A stretch of 64,000 bases of DNA from Macrocystis pyrifera (GCA_031763025.1 JASSKH010000010.1:9751427-9815426), one strand, 5' to 3'; numbered from the stretch's first letter, positions 1-11,620 are shown. Notes: generated by a model from the letters alone, not told the origin. Numbers and translations: made by a program.

Positions 1-780
1 AACAGACAAAAAGCTGGACACAGGTCAGGAGAAATCGATCATGTCCGAACCGCTTATGTATGGCCGATAACTCAGCGGCCTTCCGGGGCGGCAATGCTAT
101 CGGGACCCTACTTGTCAAACATGGAAGAAACACGGGTGAGCTGGAAGCTCGATATAGTCTTAGCTCGAGGACCGTCTGAAACACGAGTCGGCGGAAGTCG
201 ACGAGAGTACAAACACAAATGCAAATGAAGGTATCGCTACGAGTCAGTGGCTTGAACGTAAGGAGGTTACACGGAGCCGTAGGCGATAAGAAGAAAAACA
301 AACGGGGGGGGGGGGGGGGGACGATGATACTCCCAAACACACCCAAAAAAGAAACATACACGGCCTCGGATCGGTAGCCAACACTGGGTCGGTCAAGCGA
401 CACCGGTGGCGGTAGGTGGAAACAAACACTCCCAAGAAGATGACTGCTGATAATACTGAAGACTAACCCTGAAGAACTACTCTTAAGATATTGCAGACTA
501 ACCAGAACCAAATACCCAGAACTAACAAAAGACTAAACTAAGGCTAACCAGGGGGGGGAGTGGAAACGGTGGGGGTTCCGCGGGACACATCAGAGTTCCG
601 CAGCACCCCACGTGCTAGGCTCCCATTCCCATGGCGTTGAAGACACCACGATCCGTATAAGGCGTTCCGTGCTGTAGTGTAGCGGGCGGGTTGGAGGTCG
701 ATCTTGATCGGGCCGGGGTCGTCCAGGAACCGGACGATGTAGGAGCCTCCCGGTGAAGGCTCCGGCGGAGTTCCCGAAGA
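1..780. other. Non-coding flank left of the Ty3/Gypsy remnant
   Basis: I see no gene here. The stretch has a run of 17 G at 304-320 and a loose cluster of AGACTAACC-like words at about 460-555. It may contain the 3' terminal part of the retroelement to its right, but I could not match it to sequence on the other side of that element, so no LTR is claimed. Confidence 0.5.
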
Positions 781-819
781 GGTGTCAGGGGGTGAGCTGC
801 GAGCGACCTTGCCCAGCCA

Positions 820-1220
820 CTAAAGGCCGTCGCGCTCCTTGTACCATATGTGTGCTCCGGAGGGTAGGATGGTGGTGCTGAAGTTGTGGAGCCAAAGGCT
901 GCGGGAGACCAAGGCGTAGCCTGGGGCGAGGAAGATTTGTCCTTGAGATCGGGCCAGTTCGCGGTGAGCGGCGCCGATGCGCATCTGGCGGTAGAGGCGG
1001 TTCGTCTGGCGGTGCTGGGTTGGTGATCGTGACCAGTACAGTAGGATGTGGCGCCGGAAGTGTTGAAGGTCCAGCTCGCGTTCCCAAGAGGGGCTGAGAA
1101 GTCCAGTCCAGTGAGTTTCGTACAGAGCGGCGATGACCCCGCCGCGGCCGCGTACGAGTTGATGGCCAGTGATCTGCTCGACCTCGAGGCGTTCCGGTGG
1201 AGGAGTGACGTCGTCGACGG
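820..1220 (-). mobile_element. Chromodomain-like C-terminal tail of the Ty3/Gypsy integrase
   Basis: The minus-strand frame reads a segment with RGRGGVIAALYETHWTG followed by SWERELDL and HILLYW. This matches the chromodomain pattern of an aromatic-rich beta sheet, a YxxxW core, a WExExxL helix start and a terminal YW. Such tails are known from chromoviral Ty3/Gypsy integrases, where they steer insertion towards modified chromatin. Position after the integrase core fits. Confidence 0.65.
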
Positions 1221-1599
1221 TGACGTGGTAGGGTGGGGACTTGGCGGCAGAAGCTGTGAGCACGTATGTAGTATGGTCCGCGGGAAGATGCTTGGGGATG
1301 TCGCTGGTGTCGTCGGGGTTCCGGCAAGGTTTGCATCGTTGGACGGAGACGCGTGGCTTGGAGTCCCGTCCCGGAAGGTCGGATGGAAGGTCGAGGAAAA
1401 TTAGCTTGTCGTGAAGGGGGAGATTGTCGGGGGTGTTTGAGGCGGGCGTCGGCCCTACGGCGAGGACCTTGAAGGGGCCATTCCAGTTCAGAGAAAGCTT
1501 CGTCTTGAGAACGGTTGCGTCGGTGCCCTTTTTGATGCCTTGGCGGATGGTTGAGGCGTAGTTGTAGACCCAAATCCAACCGCCTACGGTGAGGGGGGG

Positions 1600-2460
1600 G
1601 GTGCTAGGAGGGCGGCCATGATGGGCGCGTTGCGGCGCTGAAAACGCGAGACGGTGAGTCGGTGTAGTTCGCGGACGAGGGAATAGGCGCGTCGTTGTCG
1701 GTCGGTGGCGAGGTTGATGTAAACCAGGTGATCGCGGTCCAAGCTTTGGTGACCGCCGATGTTGTCGGGTTCGAAGACCGAGAGCGGGAGGCGAGGAAGG
1801 CGGCCCATGTGGATTTCGTTAGGTGCAAGCCCTGTGGCGGCGTTCACGGAATTGTTGTAGGCCGACGACACGTGTGGGAGCAGCACGTCCCAGTCGGTCT
1901 GTTGTTCGTTGCCAACCATAGGAGCATTTAGGCCAGCACATGGTTGACGAGCTCGACGCCGCCGTTGGTGCAGGGGTGGTAGGAGCTGGTGTTGACCTTG
2001 TGGATGCCAAGGCATTCGTAGACGATGTTCGCGAGCTTGGAGGTAAAGTGTAGTCCGTTGTCGGAGAGAAGTGTAACCGGGCACCCCCAGAGAGGGATGT
2101 ACTCGTTCAGGAAGATGTCGGCAGTGCCGGCGGCCGTGAACTGCGCCGCTGAAACGGCATACATATCGGCGCGGCGGCTGAAGCGGTCTGTGAAGAGGAG
2201 GATGTGGACGTTCCCGCGCGGCGTGAGCGGCAGGGGCCCGAAGTAGTCGACGCTGACGGTGATGCCAGGCCCGTTGGGCAAAGGAAGAGAAAGGATGGGC
2301 CAACGAATGGTGTGCCGGGAGGTCTTCCGCGCCTGGCATTGAAGGCAACGGCGGATCCACAAACGGACGGAAGCGTCCATGCCAATCCACCAAAAGAAAC
2401 GTGCCAACATGCGGACCGTTCGGGTGACTCCCAGGTGTAGAGAGGTGGTGGCGTGGCATG
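1600..2460 (-). mobile_element. Integrase region of the Ty3/Gypsy remnant
   Basis: The minus strand carries an N-terminal zinc-finger-like stretch (CLQCQARK at about 2.33 kb, with histidines upstream), then the catalytic core with VDYFGPLPL, LLSDNGLHF (about 2.05 kb) and GGVELVNH (about 1.95 kb), giving the DD-E triad order of retroviral-type integrases. It belongs to the fossil element and is not intact as a unit. Confidence 0.85.
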
Positions 2461-3379
2461 TGTTCAGCACCCAGGGGCGCATTAACATTGGCACGTAGAC
2501 GCGTGGGGTAGAGGGGGCGGGTGGTGGTAGGCTGTTCCCGGATGAGGTGATGGGTGGTCGTTGGACCAGGAGGGTGGTTTCGTCGTCGGTACGGTGTAGC
2601 TTGCTTTTGGAGGCAAGAGTGAGGACGTCCGAAATTTGTGGGCGCCGGGCCGGGGGGATGAAGTCCAGGAGGTCGTGCGGCGTGGGGGGGGGGAGTCCAA
2701 CGACAGGAAGCGGATGGTGGCGCAGCACATGGGCTCCGCGCGTTGTTCTCGCGCCCAGTCTTTGTAGGTGTAGTGCTCGACGCAGGCGAGGAGGTAGGGG
2801 TCGTCATCGGGTTCGACGACGGGCTCCGGAAGGGGCACTGACGGTGGTGTTGGTGCCGGCGGAGAGGGCGTTGTTGAAGGGGTCGGTCTTTGCGTAGTGG
2901 GCGCCAATGGCTTGGGTGGCGGTCGGCGTCCAAACCTGTAGTCGGCTGTAGGCCGAGGGGTTCCCGCGGCAGCGGCGACGCGATGGCGGGTCCGAGAAGA
3001 TATCAGACCTGAAAGGGCTGGTGTCGTGGCGCCAATGGTGGGCGGCGGAGAGACGACGGACGGCATGGAAGCCGAGCCTGGAGGAGCTCCGGTGTTCACG
3101 GCGGCATTCTCGGTGCCGGCAAGCTGTCCGGTGGTGGAGTCGCTGGTCGCAATAGGCCCGATGAAGGTGTTGGTTGCGGGGGAAAGGGTGGGGTGCTCCA
3201 TACGTGGTCCGAGTAGGCGAAAGTCGCGGAAGTCGTCGTCGGTGAAGGGAAGCGGCTGGACGGTTGGGATGGGTCTGGAAGGGGGGGACACGAGCCCACC
3301 CAAGCCGATACCCGGGGTGGAAGGGTCGTTCGGCGCGAAGCCGCAGGGGCGGATGAGGTAGATGCCGACGGTGTCGGCG

Positions 3380-3960
3380 CCAGTAAGGCGGTTGCGTCCG
3401 GTGCGGTCGGCGTCGGTGGCTGGTTGGGGAAGCCGGGAGAGGAAGTCGGCGTTGCCGTTGGCCGTGCCCTTCAGGTACTGCAGCGTGTAGGTGTACGCTG
3501 AAAGGAACTCGAGCCAGCGCCGGACACGGGCGTTATGTTCTCCGACCTTGGCAATGTTCTCGAGCGCCTTGTGGTCCGAGTAGATCTGGAAGCGGGTGGA
3601 CCATAAGTGTCCGCGGAGGCGTTTGATCGCCCACACGATGCTCCCGGCCTCGAGGTCGAGGGGTGTCCATGAACGTTCGGAGTCCAGGGTGGCACGGCTG
3701 ATGAAGAGGATGGGGCGGACTGAGCCGTGGGCTTGCTCTTGCTCAAGGGTCGCTCCGAAGCCGTCGATGCTAGCGTCGCAGTAGAGGCGGAAGGGGCGGG
3801 AGTTGTCGGCGACGGCGTCCCAGTCGGGGTAGACGAGGATAGGCGGTTCGGCAAGAATGGCGCGTACGGTGGTTTCCATGGCGGGGGTGAAGTCGAACGT
3901 CGCGCCTTGCTTGAGTAGAGCGTTGATGGGGCGCAGACGTCGAGAAAGGTTTGGCAGGAA
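3380..3960 (-). mobile_element. RNase H domain of the Ty3/Gypsy remnant
   Basis: Read on the minus strand, the frame gives LYCDASIDGFGATLEQ (about 3.77 kb), then RSWTPLDLEAGSIVWAIKRL, YSDHKALE and GTANGNADFLSRL. These are the standard Ty3-type RNase H landmarks: the CDAS aspartate, the E of the EA-helix, the SDH-K motif and the N-x-ADxLSR end. It follows the reverse transcriptase directly, as usual. Confidence 0.9.
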
Positions 3961-4069
3961 CTTGCCGTAGTAGTTGATGCCTCCAAGGAGTGAGCGCACT
4001 TGCTTCTTGTCGGTCGGCATGGGCATTCTGGTGAGGGCGGCGACCTTGTCGGAATTTGGGCTGTAGCCG

Positions 4070-4720
4070 CCAGCGGAAAATGGTGTGTCCCAGGAAATCG
4101 GCGGTGGTGGCGCCAATTTTGGCCTTGGCGGGGGAGAGTTTGAGGTGGTGCTTCCGGAGGCGTGCGAAGAGGGCTCTCATGTTGGCGACGTGGTCGGTGG
4201 GGTCGGGGTCGAAGACGATGATGTCGTCGAGGTACGCGGCGACGCGTTCCAGGCCCTTGATGACCTCGTTGATGACCTTCACGAACCAGCCCGGGGAGGC
4301 GCTGCTTCCTTGCGGCATAACAAGCCATTCGAACAGCCGGTTGGAAGTGCAAAACGCCGTCAAAGGGATGGTGTCCTCGTCTATGTTGATTTGGTGGAAC
4401 GAGGAGACCAGGTCGAAGAGAGAAAAGATGCGACCTTTGCCCAAGGAGTCGAGGACTTCGTCGACGCGGGGGATGGGGAGTTGCCCGAGGGAGCTGATGG
4501 CGTTGAGCTTCTTGTAGTTGATCGTAATCTGGACACCTCCATCCTTTTCGGGGATGGCCACCATAGGGCTGGAGTATGGCGACGTAGAATGTTGGATCAG
4601 GCCGGCGGCCAGGTACTGGTCTAATACCGCGTCTACCTTCTTGGCGAGGATGGGGTTGATCCTGTAGGGGCGGGAAGTGACCGGTGCGCTGCCCGGGGGT
4701 ACGGTGATCTTGAACGGCAT
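4070..4720 (-). mobile_element. Reverse transcriptase domain of the Ty3/Gypsy remnant
   Basis: The minus-strand frame contains the fingers motif SPYSSPMVAIPEKDGG, then IPRVDEVLDSLGKGRIFSLF, the FEWLVMPQG segment and the palm motif YLDDIIVF at about 4.22 kb, followed by DFLGHTIF. These are diagnostic of Ty3/Gypsy reverse transcriptase. It is one of the best-preserved parts of the element. Confidence 0.95.
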
Positions 4721-5649
4721 CAGCGAGCACGAGCCGAAGTCGGTTTTTGAGGTGGAGAAAACGTCCTGGAACTCGCAGAGGACGTCTCCCAGGTTGTTGA
4801 TCACCGACGGGGTCCATCCAGAACCGTGCAGGTCGAAGTTGACGTCGCGCAGGTGTAACGGCAGACGTTCCCAGAGGTCGAGGAAGCTAACCCGTTGGTC
4901 GGCGTTGAGGCGTGCAAGGAGTTGTGGGCACGGGGCTTTTGGTGCGGTAGGAGGGTCGTCTGTCGATGGGCTCTGGTCGGCCACGGGGATGTTGTCGTGG
5001 AGGGCATGTACATCCGGAATCGGAGGGGGATAGGGAGGGGCCAAGGAAGGGTGTCCAAGGGTGGAAAGTGGTACCTGTACCAGTGGGGAGCAGGAGGTCC
5101 CGAGGAGGTCTCCCGGCTCGAGATCGGTAGATCCAGATAGTGGGACCGTTTGGTATCCATCGGAGACGAAAATGGCCGTGTCGGAAAGGGGGTTCTCGCG
5201 GGGGAGCATGTTCACCATGTACTTCCCGGTAAATGCTGGAGCGCCTGATTGACGCGCCAGGTTAACCTTGACGAGCTTGGGGGTGGAGGAAAGCGAAATA
5301 GCTTTGTTGCCGGCGAATCGGAGGTGGTAGACGTCGTCAATGGAACGGTCGTCGGGAATGAATGCTGAGGCTCCGTTGGGGTCATGGTTCAAGGAGAGCT
5401 CACCGCGGGTTCGCCGGGGAAGTTGGTGGTGGGGGGGGGGGTGGGCTGTTGCTGGAGCGTGGTATACGAGCGTTGCTCGAAGCGCATCCAGCTGTCTCGT
5501 CCCAGAAGGATGGGGTGCTGCATGGTTCCTGCAGGAACTACGCAGGCCCATACTGCCAGGGCAGTGGTGGGGGACTGGAGGCGCATAAACTGGATGCTTA
5601 AGCGGATGGAGACGGAGGTGGAGAGGGGAGCTGAAGTGCCGAAACCTCC

Positions 5650-5900
5650 CCATGAACGGGGGGAACTGTGCCGTTCGCACGCATCGGTGGCTGCCTGGGA
5701 AGCCTTCAGTTGTTCCACCGCGGTTGCGGTGATACACGACTGGGGCGAGCCGGTATCGAGCAGTGCCACGAGTTCGCGCCGCGTAGTGGCGGTGGGGCTG
5801 CTGTGCACGAGTACTTTCGTCGTGAACGACGCGTCGTCGACGGTAATGATGCCGCTTGTAAGGCATGGTCCGTATTCCGGTATCGGCGGGCGGCGGGTAG
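5650..5900 (-). mobile_element. Aspartic protease region of the Ty3/Gypsy remnant
   Basis: The minus-strand frame reads ELVALLDTGSPQSCIT at about 5.76 kb, the ALLDTGS catalytic loop of a retropepsin-like protease. It lies between the NADAR domain and the reverse transcriptase, the expected slot for protease in a Ty3/Gypsy polyprotein. Confidence 0.75.
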
Positions 5901-6149
5901 GGAGGTGGCTGTGGGCTGCGGTGTTGATGGTGGATACTTGGGCAAAGTGGCTGCTAGGGTAGGCGTCGGGGGTAGACGGCGGTAAGAGTGGCCCAAGTGG
6001 AGAGGTAGGCGGTTGCCATGGAGGGGTCGGGCTTGTTTCGTGGATGCCGTCGGCTGTGGGGGAGACCCGGGTGTTGTCGGTGGGAGCGGGTGATGGCTCC
6101 GGGTCGTGAAGATGGGGAGGAAATGGAGGCTGGGCGGAGCGATTGGCGC

Positions 6150-6630
6150 CTAGGCTTTCTCGAACGTCCATCAGTATCCTGCCCAGCAGATTCCGACCAC
6201 GCCAACGCGTCGGGTCGCAGGCGTCAGGATGGTCGGCCTTGAAGCCAATGCCCCAGATGAGGTCGTGTGGGCTGGCCTCGGCGATGTGTTTGTCGCCGGT
6301 TGCTATTAGCTCCTCCCGTAGCTCCGGGTGTTGGCGGAACTTGGAGAAGTTTAATGTTGAGGACGATGGTGTAGCGGTGTCGCTCCCAGACCATTTCGTC
6401 GAAGTCGCAAACGGTTCGCCCAAGTGCTTTTTGGCGGGCCGGGTCGCGGGTCGCTTTGATGCGGCGCTCAGTTGTGATGTCCCCGAAGAGCGCGGCCTTC
6501 TGCGCCATCATCATCTGCTCAGCGCAGTTGTATGTGACGCCATCGTGTTCGATGTCGCACAGGTACCACTGCGAAAAGACCGAAGAGGAATCCCAGAAAA
6601 AGTGGAAAGATGAGGCGGCATCTGCGGTGA
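6150..6630 (-). mobile_element. NADAR (DUF1768/YbiA-like) domain inside the Ty3/Gypsy remnant
   Basis: About 155 residues match the whole NADAR fold pattern: an SVFSQWY start, a DGVTYNCAEQMMMAQKA helix, ALFGD, RRIKATRDPARQKALGR, a VWERHRYTI segment, KFRQHPELREELIATG, EASPHDLIWGIG, and WRGRNLLGRILMDVRESLG at the end. NADAR proteins are known from YbiA-like riboflavin-intermediate glycosidases and as partners of ADP-ribosylation systems, where some remove ADP-ribose from guanine bases. Here the domain sits between gag and protease, so it was probably once part of the element's polyprotein. Its role in the element is not known to me. It shares the fossil state of its host element. Confidence 0.85.
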
Positions 6631-7539
6631 CGTGTTCAGTTGATGGCGTCTTTTGTGTTGGGGGTGGAGGGCGACGATAAGTACTCCTATCGCCGCCTGG
6701 CGTCGACGGAGGTAGAGTCAGCAACGATCGAGCGGCGCTGACCGGAACCCTCGTGTTCGCGGGGGAATTGCTCGGCAAAGCCGAGGTACCGGGGCGGTCC
6801 TCGCTGGGGCTTATAAGCCGGGCGGGACGACCCTCAAGCGCCCTATCGTCCAACTTTTGGGGAACAGGGGCATACTCGCTAGGGGATGCCACACCTGGGG
6901 TCCGTGTCCACGCTTTGCGCGAAGCAGGCGAGGAGGACGGGTCAGGGGGCTCAGGGCAGACCCTGGTCGACGTTGGTCGCGAGTCTTCCCGTATTTAAAA
7001 CGGGACTGCCCCTCGAGCTCAGGGACAGCGGTGGTGTCAACACCGTGGCAGCTGGAGGAAGCCCGTCGTTCGCGGGTTCAACGCTGTCACAATAAATGCG
7101 CGCATGCTGGAACAAGCGCGTATGGAGCGGCCAATATGAGGCAGGCTCAGGGGGCGATGGCCCGGTAGACGAAACAGTAGTTTCGTGTGAACCGGAACCG
7201 CTGGTAGCCGGAATCGTCGAGACGTTTCCCAGGGTAGCAATGTCTGGGGTCTCGGCAATAGTCGGCAAGCAGCGTTGCTCACCGCCAGAAGACGTCGAGT
7301 GGAGCATCCCGGTGGGGCTCGGCGTCTTGGCCTCCTCCCGCCCACACCTCAAGGCAATCACTTGGGCAAGATGATCAGTGCTTGAACAAGTGGCTGTGAA
7401 ATGGGCTGGGGGGGGGGGGGGCATGGGAGGGCAGGGGTCGGGGAGGCGTGATGCACGTGATTTACTCGTGCGTCCTGGGACCCTCGGGTGCTCGCAGTAG
7501 ATGCTGTTGGTGGAGATGCGGTAGTTGCTCCACCATCGG

Positions 7540-8020
7540 CTTGTCAGTTGGTGCGGAAGGTGCCCGGCTGCCGTTGGTTCGGGTTGGTACCCGAGTGGTT
7601 GCTGCCCATCCGCATGTTCGCGGGGGCGGCAGGTGCGGAAGTGTTGGTCGCAGGGGTATGCACCGTCAATGCTGAAGACGAGGGGGCAGGCTCGATGCGT
7701 TGTCGATGTAACTGTTGTCCTGGCGACTGTCGGTTGCCGTTGTCGTATGGCCGACCGTTGTTGTAGCGCCAGTTGTCGGAGCGCCCGTTGTTGCCGCGGT
7801 AGTTGCGGGAGTGGTTCTGGTTGGAGCGGTTGATGTTGTAGTTTCCGCTGCGGTTGTTGTGATGGTTGCCTCGACGGCTGTTGTTGTTGTGGCGGTTGGA
7901 GTTCCGCTCAAGGTTGTGCTCGTAGTGTCCACGGCGGTAGGAGAGCATCCTTCGTTGCCATTGGCGGTAGGCGTGTCCGACTGCCGGGCTGAGGATGCCG
8001 GACGTGTTGCGAAGCGCAGG
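7540..8020 (-). mobile_element. Gag-like Asn/Arg-rich tail of the Ty3/Gypsy remnant
   Basis: A minus-strand frame opens with RQWQRRMLSYRRGHYEHN and continues into a long Asn/Arg/His-rich low-complexity stretch, then a Ser/Pro/Ala-rich stretch. Basic Asn-rich tails of this kind can bind nucleic acid in place of the CCHC knuckles that many Gag proteins use; I see no CCHC knuckle here. Assignment as the nucleocapsid-like part of Gag rests on its place at the 5' side of the element. Confidence 0.45.
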
Positions 8021-8420
8021 GGGCAGGTCTTCATACTATGTCTGTGCCATTGCAGTTGGGGCAGTGATCACCGTGAGCTCGTAGGGCTTGGGCGCGGGAC
8101 ACCACGACGATCCGCCTCCGTCATGGGTTCCGTAGTGGCTCTCGTCATCAGGCTGCGCGCTCGTAAGGAGGGGGGCGCTGTCGTCGTGGGGGGCGTTGTC
8201 GAGGTGGAAAGGGGCGGTGTCGCCGGTGATGGCGTGTCCGTCCTGGGGCTGGTGGTTGGGGGTGTCGGGGGGAGCGGGTCGCGGCTCGGTTGGGTGCCGG
8301 GGGTGCGGGTCGAGGCTCGGTTGGGTTCCACACGTAGCCGCGGCCGGCGTTCGAGTGAAAATACCGTGGCTCGAGTAAAAGGGTACGGGCGGCCCCGATG
8401 AACTCGAAAGAAACACCTTC

Positions 8421-9000
8421 GTGGCGGCGCGGGCCAGAACGAAGGTGATCGACGGATCGCAGTCGGGTGTGAAGAGCCGATATACGCGGTGTGCCTCTAG
8501 CGAGTCGACGCCAGATGTGAAACGGTGGCCGCTCTAGGGTAGTGGTAAGGGTAGTGGTAAGGGACGCAGGTGGTTCTGGCAGCTGGAAAGCAGTGCTTCG
8601 CTTCTTCTGATTTAGATCTTCTTATTGATGGCGAGAGCTGAGGAGGTGCTCTGGTGGAGAAGTGAGAGGTAGGGGGGCGGGACTCGACGCCCAGATATAC
8701 TCGTCCCACCCCACGCCACAAGCTCTCCTAAATTCCTCTTATCTGATGTACGCCTACAGAACTTTCCTATGGCTACCGGTCGTTCTTCTGCTAATATAAG
8801 AACTTCTCACTTCGTAGTCCTATCTGCGTCAAGGAACATTACTCTCGTCTAACGGGCTATCCGCCCTACGGAACATTCCTAAAAGAACCTTACTCTCGAC
8901 TAACGGAATATCCGCCGGGTTAGTCCATTCTTTGGAATATTCTCGTATTCGTGAGACTACAAGACTGCAATGTATTATCTATATCTATAGCCCATGAATA
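8421..9000. other. Possible leader or LTR region of the Ty3/Gypsy remnant
   Basis: No gene. The words ACTCTCGTCTAACGGGCTAT and ACTCTCGACTAACGGAATAT form a short direct repeat about 60 bp apart (about 8850-8930). The place, just 5' of the gag-like segment, suits a leader or LTR, but I found no second copy on the far side of the element. Confidence 0.35.
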
Positions 9001-9885
9001 CTCCACCCATATCACAACGGACAGCAACTGTGGCAAAAACAATGAAAATGAAACCGAACATTTCTGAAAGAAATAAAATCCCCGTCCCCTTTCGTGTCAT
9101 AATTTACTACCTGGTTGGAACACCGTATACCGGTCAAAAAGAAAAAAAAAGTGAAGAAGAAAAATTCAAACAGCAGAGCTTCTCTCTCAGCCTCGTACGC
9201 CGCCCGCCCCTCTCGCGACCATGTCGCCACCGATTCAGTCCGGGTAAAGCTTTCCTCCCCCTCTTCCACAGTGAGCCCCGTCGCCCGCCTCGCGTGAAGC
9301 CCGGTGCTCACCGTGGACCTCGACGCAAGCTCTACAATGTTGGTGCTCATTCGGGGTACCTCCCTCTTGTGACTTTTAGCCCGGTCGCAAAAATAAGCAC
9401 CGCTTGAATATTATCTTACAGTCCCGAACGACCCTTAAATATTCGTACGTACTCTATCAAAAATCACAAATGGAGGCCAGACAGAGCCTATTGATGCATC
9501 CCTCGTGTCTCGAGGCACACGCGACGGCTAGGCACGAAAGCGGCGACCGCGCTCCTTGCAACTCCCCCTCTACCCGCCAGCATCCGCTGACACCCGCGAC
9601 GGTGCCGGGTTCGCCCGCTCAACCAAATGTGCTCGGAGTACACGCACGCACGCACACGAAACGAGAGAAGAGCAATAATGGAGAAAACAAAGACCCGCTG
9701 GAAGGGTCCGGCAAGTAATAAAAGGAGGCGATTTCCAAGCGGGAGCTCTGAGAGGTCAGGGATGTACCAACCGAGCACGCTCAGAGATCGAGATGTAAGT
9801 AAGTAGTTCTATGTCAGTCTGCCAGCCCTGTTGTTGCAACCTTCTTGGACGAGCCTTCATCTGTTACTTCCTACGAAGCATGTCA
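9001..9885. other. Intergenic stretch, no gene seen
   Basis: Short open frames on both strands lack recognisable motifs. A small (CACG)n-like run lies near 9640-9660. Nothing else stands out. Confidence 0.5.
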
Positions 9886-10400
9886 TACCGTGATGTTTCC
9901 ATATACTAGTATCTGCAGTATATCCACCAAACCGTAACATCATACCTTACCAACATACGATATCACATACCGTGCCACACCACACGTCATGCCACACCGT
10001 ACCGTACCACATAACATACCATACCATACCCATACTGTACCAATACCATCCGAAGGGCAAAACCATACGAGGACACAAGAAGAGCATGCCCCGCCCAGAT
10101 AGCACTCGAGAACGAACGAGTAGTATAGATGTCATACTGCTGTACCAACACGTGGAGAAGAGCATTACGAACAATTTTTTTGAAATTGAACAGCACCAGC
10201 ACCCCAGCTAAACAAGGGTAATGCTGTTGAACCGAGGGGCTCAACCCTACGAGGATACCAGAAGAGCATGCCCAATATCTTTGTAGATAATAATAAGCGT
10301 GCACGTAACGAGCAGGAAGCGTTAGGAAGAGCATGCCCCGCACTGAGACACTTGAACACGCGTATAGCACGAGGGGCTCTTGAATCGGGTACCCCACTGA
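9886..10400 (+). repeat. Partial copy of the 49-50 kb foldback repeat family
   Basis: The text from ACCGTGATGTTTCCATATA through CCGTACCGTACCACATAACA to ATACTGCTGTACCAACAC follows the same order as 49.31-49.9 kb, with substitutions and small gaps. Further subrepeat words (AAGAGCATGCCCCGC, GAGGGGCTCAACCCTACGAG) continue to about 10.38 kb. Only one arm is present and the outer part found at 49.15-49.26 kb is missing, so this is a truncated, dispersed copy. Confidence 0.75.
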
Positions 10401-11220
10401 TACTCGACCACATCACATGATCTACGCGAAATGCCACTCTGGCCGGCCAGAAATTGGGCTACTGCTGAATTGTAGAAAGTGCTACGAAAAGCGGATCTTG
10501 GTCGGCCAGAGAATAAAGGCTGTTGGGGTGCTAATATTTGCAGTAGATCAAAGCGGTTCTTACATTGATGTTCAAAGTGGTAGCAGTGCTATAGTATCGC
10601 CATTAGAGAGGGATCGGTGGGCGTGATTTGTTTAGCTAAGCATATGACTAACATTTTATTGATTGCGCCAAGTTCACAGCAGCGCGACAGGGCACGGGTG
10701 CCTTGTCACATCATTGAAAAGGATCGTGACTTAAAACAAGCTGTGTAATTAGAAAAGTCCTCATGTTGCACAATGTTGTTCACATCAGTTGTTAATACAA
10801 GACGTCAGGACAAAAAATGAGAACGAAGCAAGACAGATACCGAGCAACCATTAGCGGCAACTATTAGTAGCAAGTAATATAAGCAGATGAGACAGTACAC
10901 CGATATTTCCACCAGCCTGGGAACTTTTTCTTGTTGCAGGGAGTTGGTTGGCAAAACCCGATGAAATCGAAGAGCAGTCGGGAAGACTGAACCGTCTGGG
11001 CGATATAAATAAAAGGGAGGGAAAAAGAAACCTGCGCCCACGGCTTGTCCAGAAGCTGAAAGTAAAGGTGAGACAAAAACCGAAAAAAAGCACGTGACTG
11101 GCCATCAAACCAGGTGCCCCGCTCAAGCCTCGCAACTGACACAAACTACATCGCCTGCCACCTAATTAAGAACCAAAGAATGCACAAAATTGACGAGAAT
11201 AATGAACAACTGAAGGAAGA
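10401..11220. other. Intergenic stretch, no gene seen
   Basis: AT-richer DNA with short frames only. I see no motif, no long repeat and no RNA gene. Confidence 0.5.
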
Positions 11221-11246
11221 CAAAAAAAAACGAGATGAATGGAAAC

Positions 11247-11620
11247 CGTCCCTCCCCCTCCCCTCTCCCTCCCCCCCCCCCTCCCCCACCCTCCCCCTCC
11301 CCCTCCCCCCCTCCCTCCCCCCCCCCCCCCTCCGACCCCCCTCCCTCCCTCCCTCCTTCCCCCCTCCCTCCCCTCCTCCCTCCCTCCCTCCCTCCCCCTC
11401 CCCTCCCTCCCTCCCCCCCTCGCTCCCTCGCTCCTCCCTCCCCCCTACCTCCCCCCCCCCCTCCTCCCCTACCTTCCTTCCTCCCTCCCTCCCCCCTCTT
11501 CCTCCGTTCCTCCCTCCCTCCCTCCCTCCCCTCTCCCTCCCTCCCCCCCTCCCTCCCTCCCCCTCCTCCCCCCCCCCCCCCCCCTCCCCCCTCCCCCCTC
11601 CCTCGCTCCCTCCTTCCAGG
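11247..11620 (+). repeat. C/T-only tract of about 370 bp
   Basis: Nearly every base is C or T, mostly CCCTCC-like, with only a handful of A or G. The minus strand is therefore G-rich with many G-runs, which could form G-quadruplexes or, as a mirror-like purine/pyrimidine tract, triplex DNA. Pro/Ser/Leu-rich frames that run through it are a by-product of composition. A shorter tract of the same kind returns at 11957-11988. Confidence 0.95.

Larger units (their letters stand above)
785..8420 (-). mobile_element. Broken Ty3/Gypsy-type retroelement with an embedded NADAR domain
   Basis: Recognisable parts follow the Ty3/Gypsy order when read on the minus strand: gag-like tail (about 8.0-7.5 kb), NADAR domain (6.6-6.15 kb), aspartic protease (about 5.9-5.65 kb), reverse transcriptase (4.7-4.07 kb), RNase H (3.83-3.4 kb), integrase (2.46-1.6 kb) and a chromodomain-like tail (1.2-0.82 kb). 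RT before integrase is the Ty3/Gypsy order. A proline-rich spacer of about 0.7 kb separates RNase H from integrase. The element is a fossil: its coding region is interrupted by roughly half a dozen breaks, and I found no matching pair of LTRs. The domains are still easy to read, so decay looks moderate rather than ancient; age cannot be given without an LTR pair. The ends are approximate. Confidence 0.9.

Noticed and set aside
1-9000. A pair of LTRs around the Ty3/Gypsy remnant
   Set aside because: I compared both flanks by eye and found no shared stretch; an LTR call would be unsupported.
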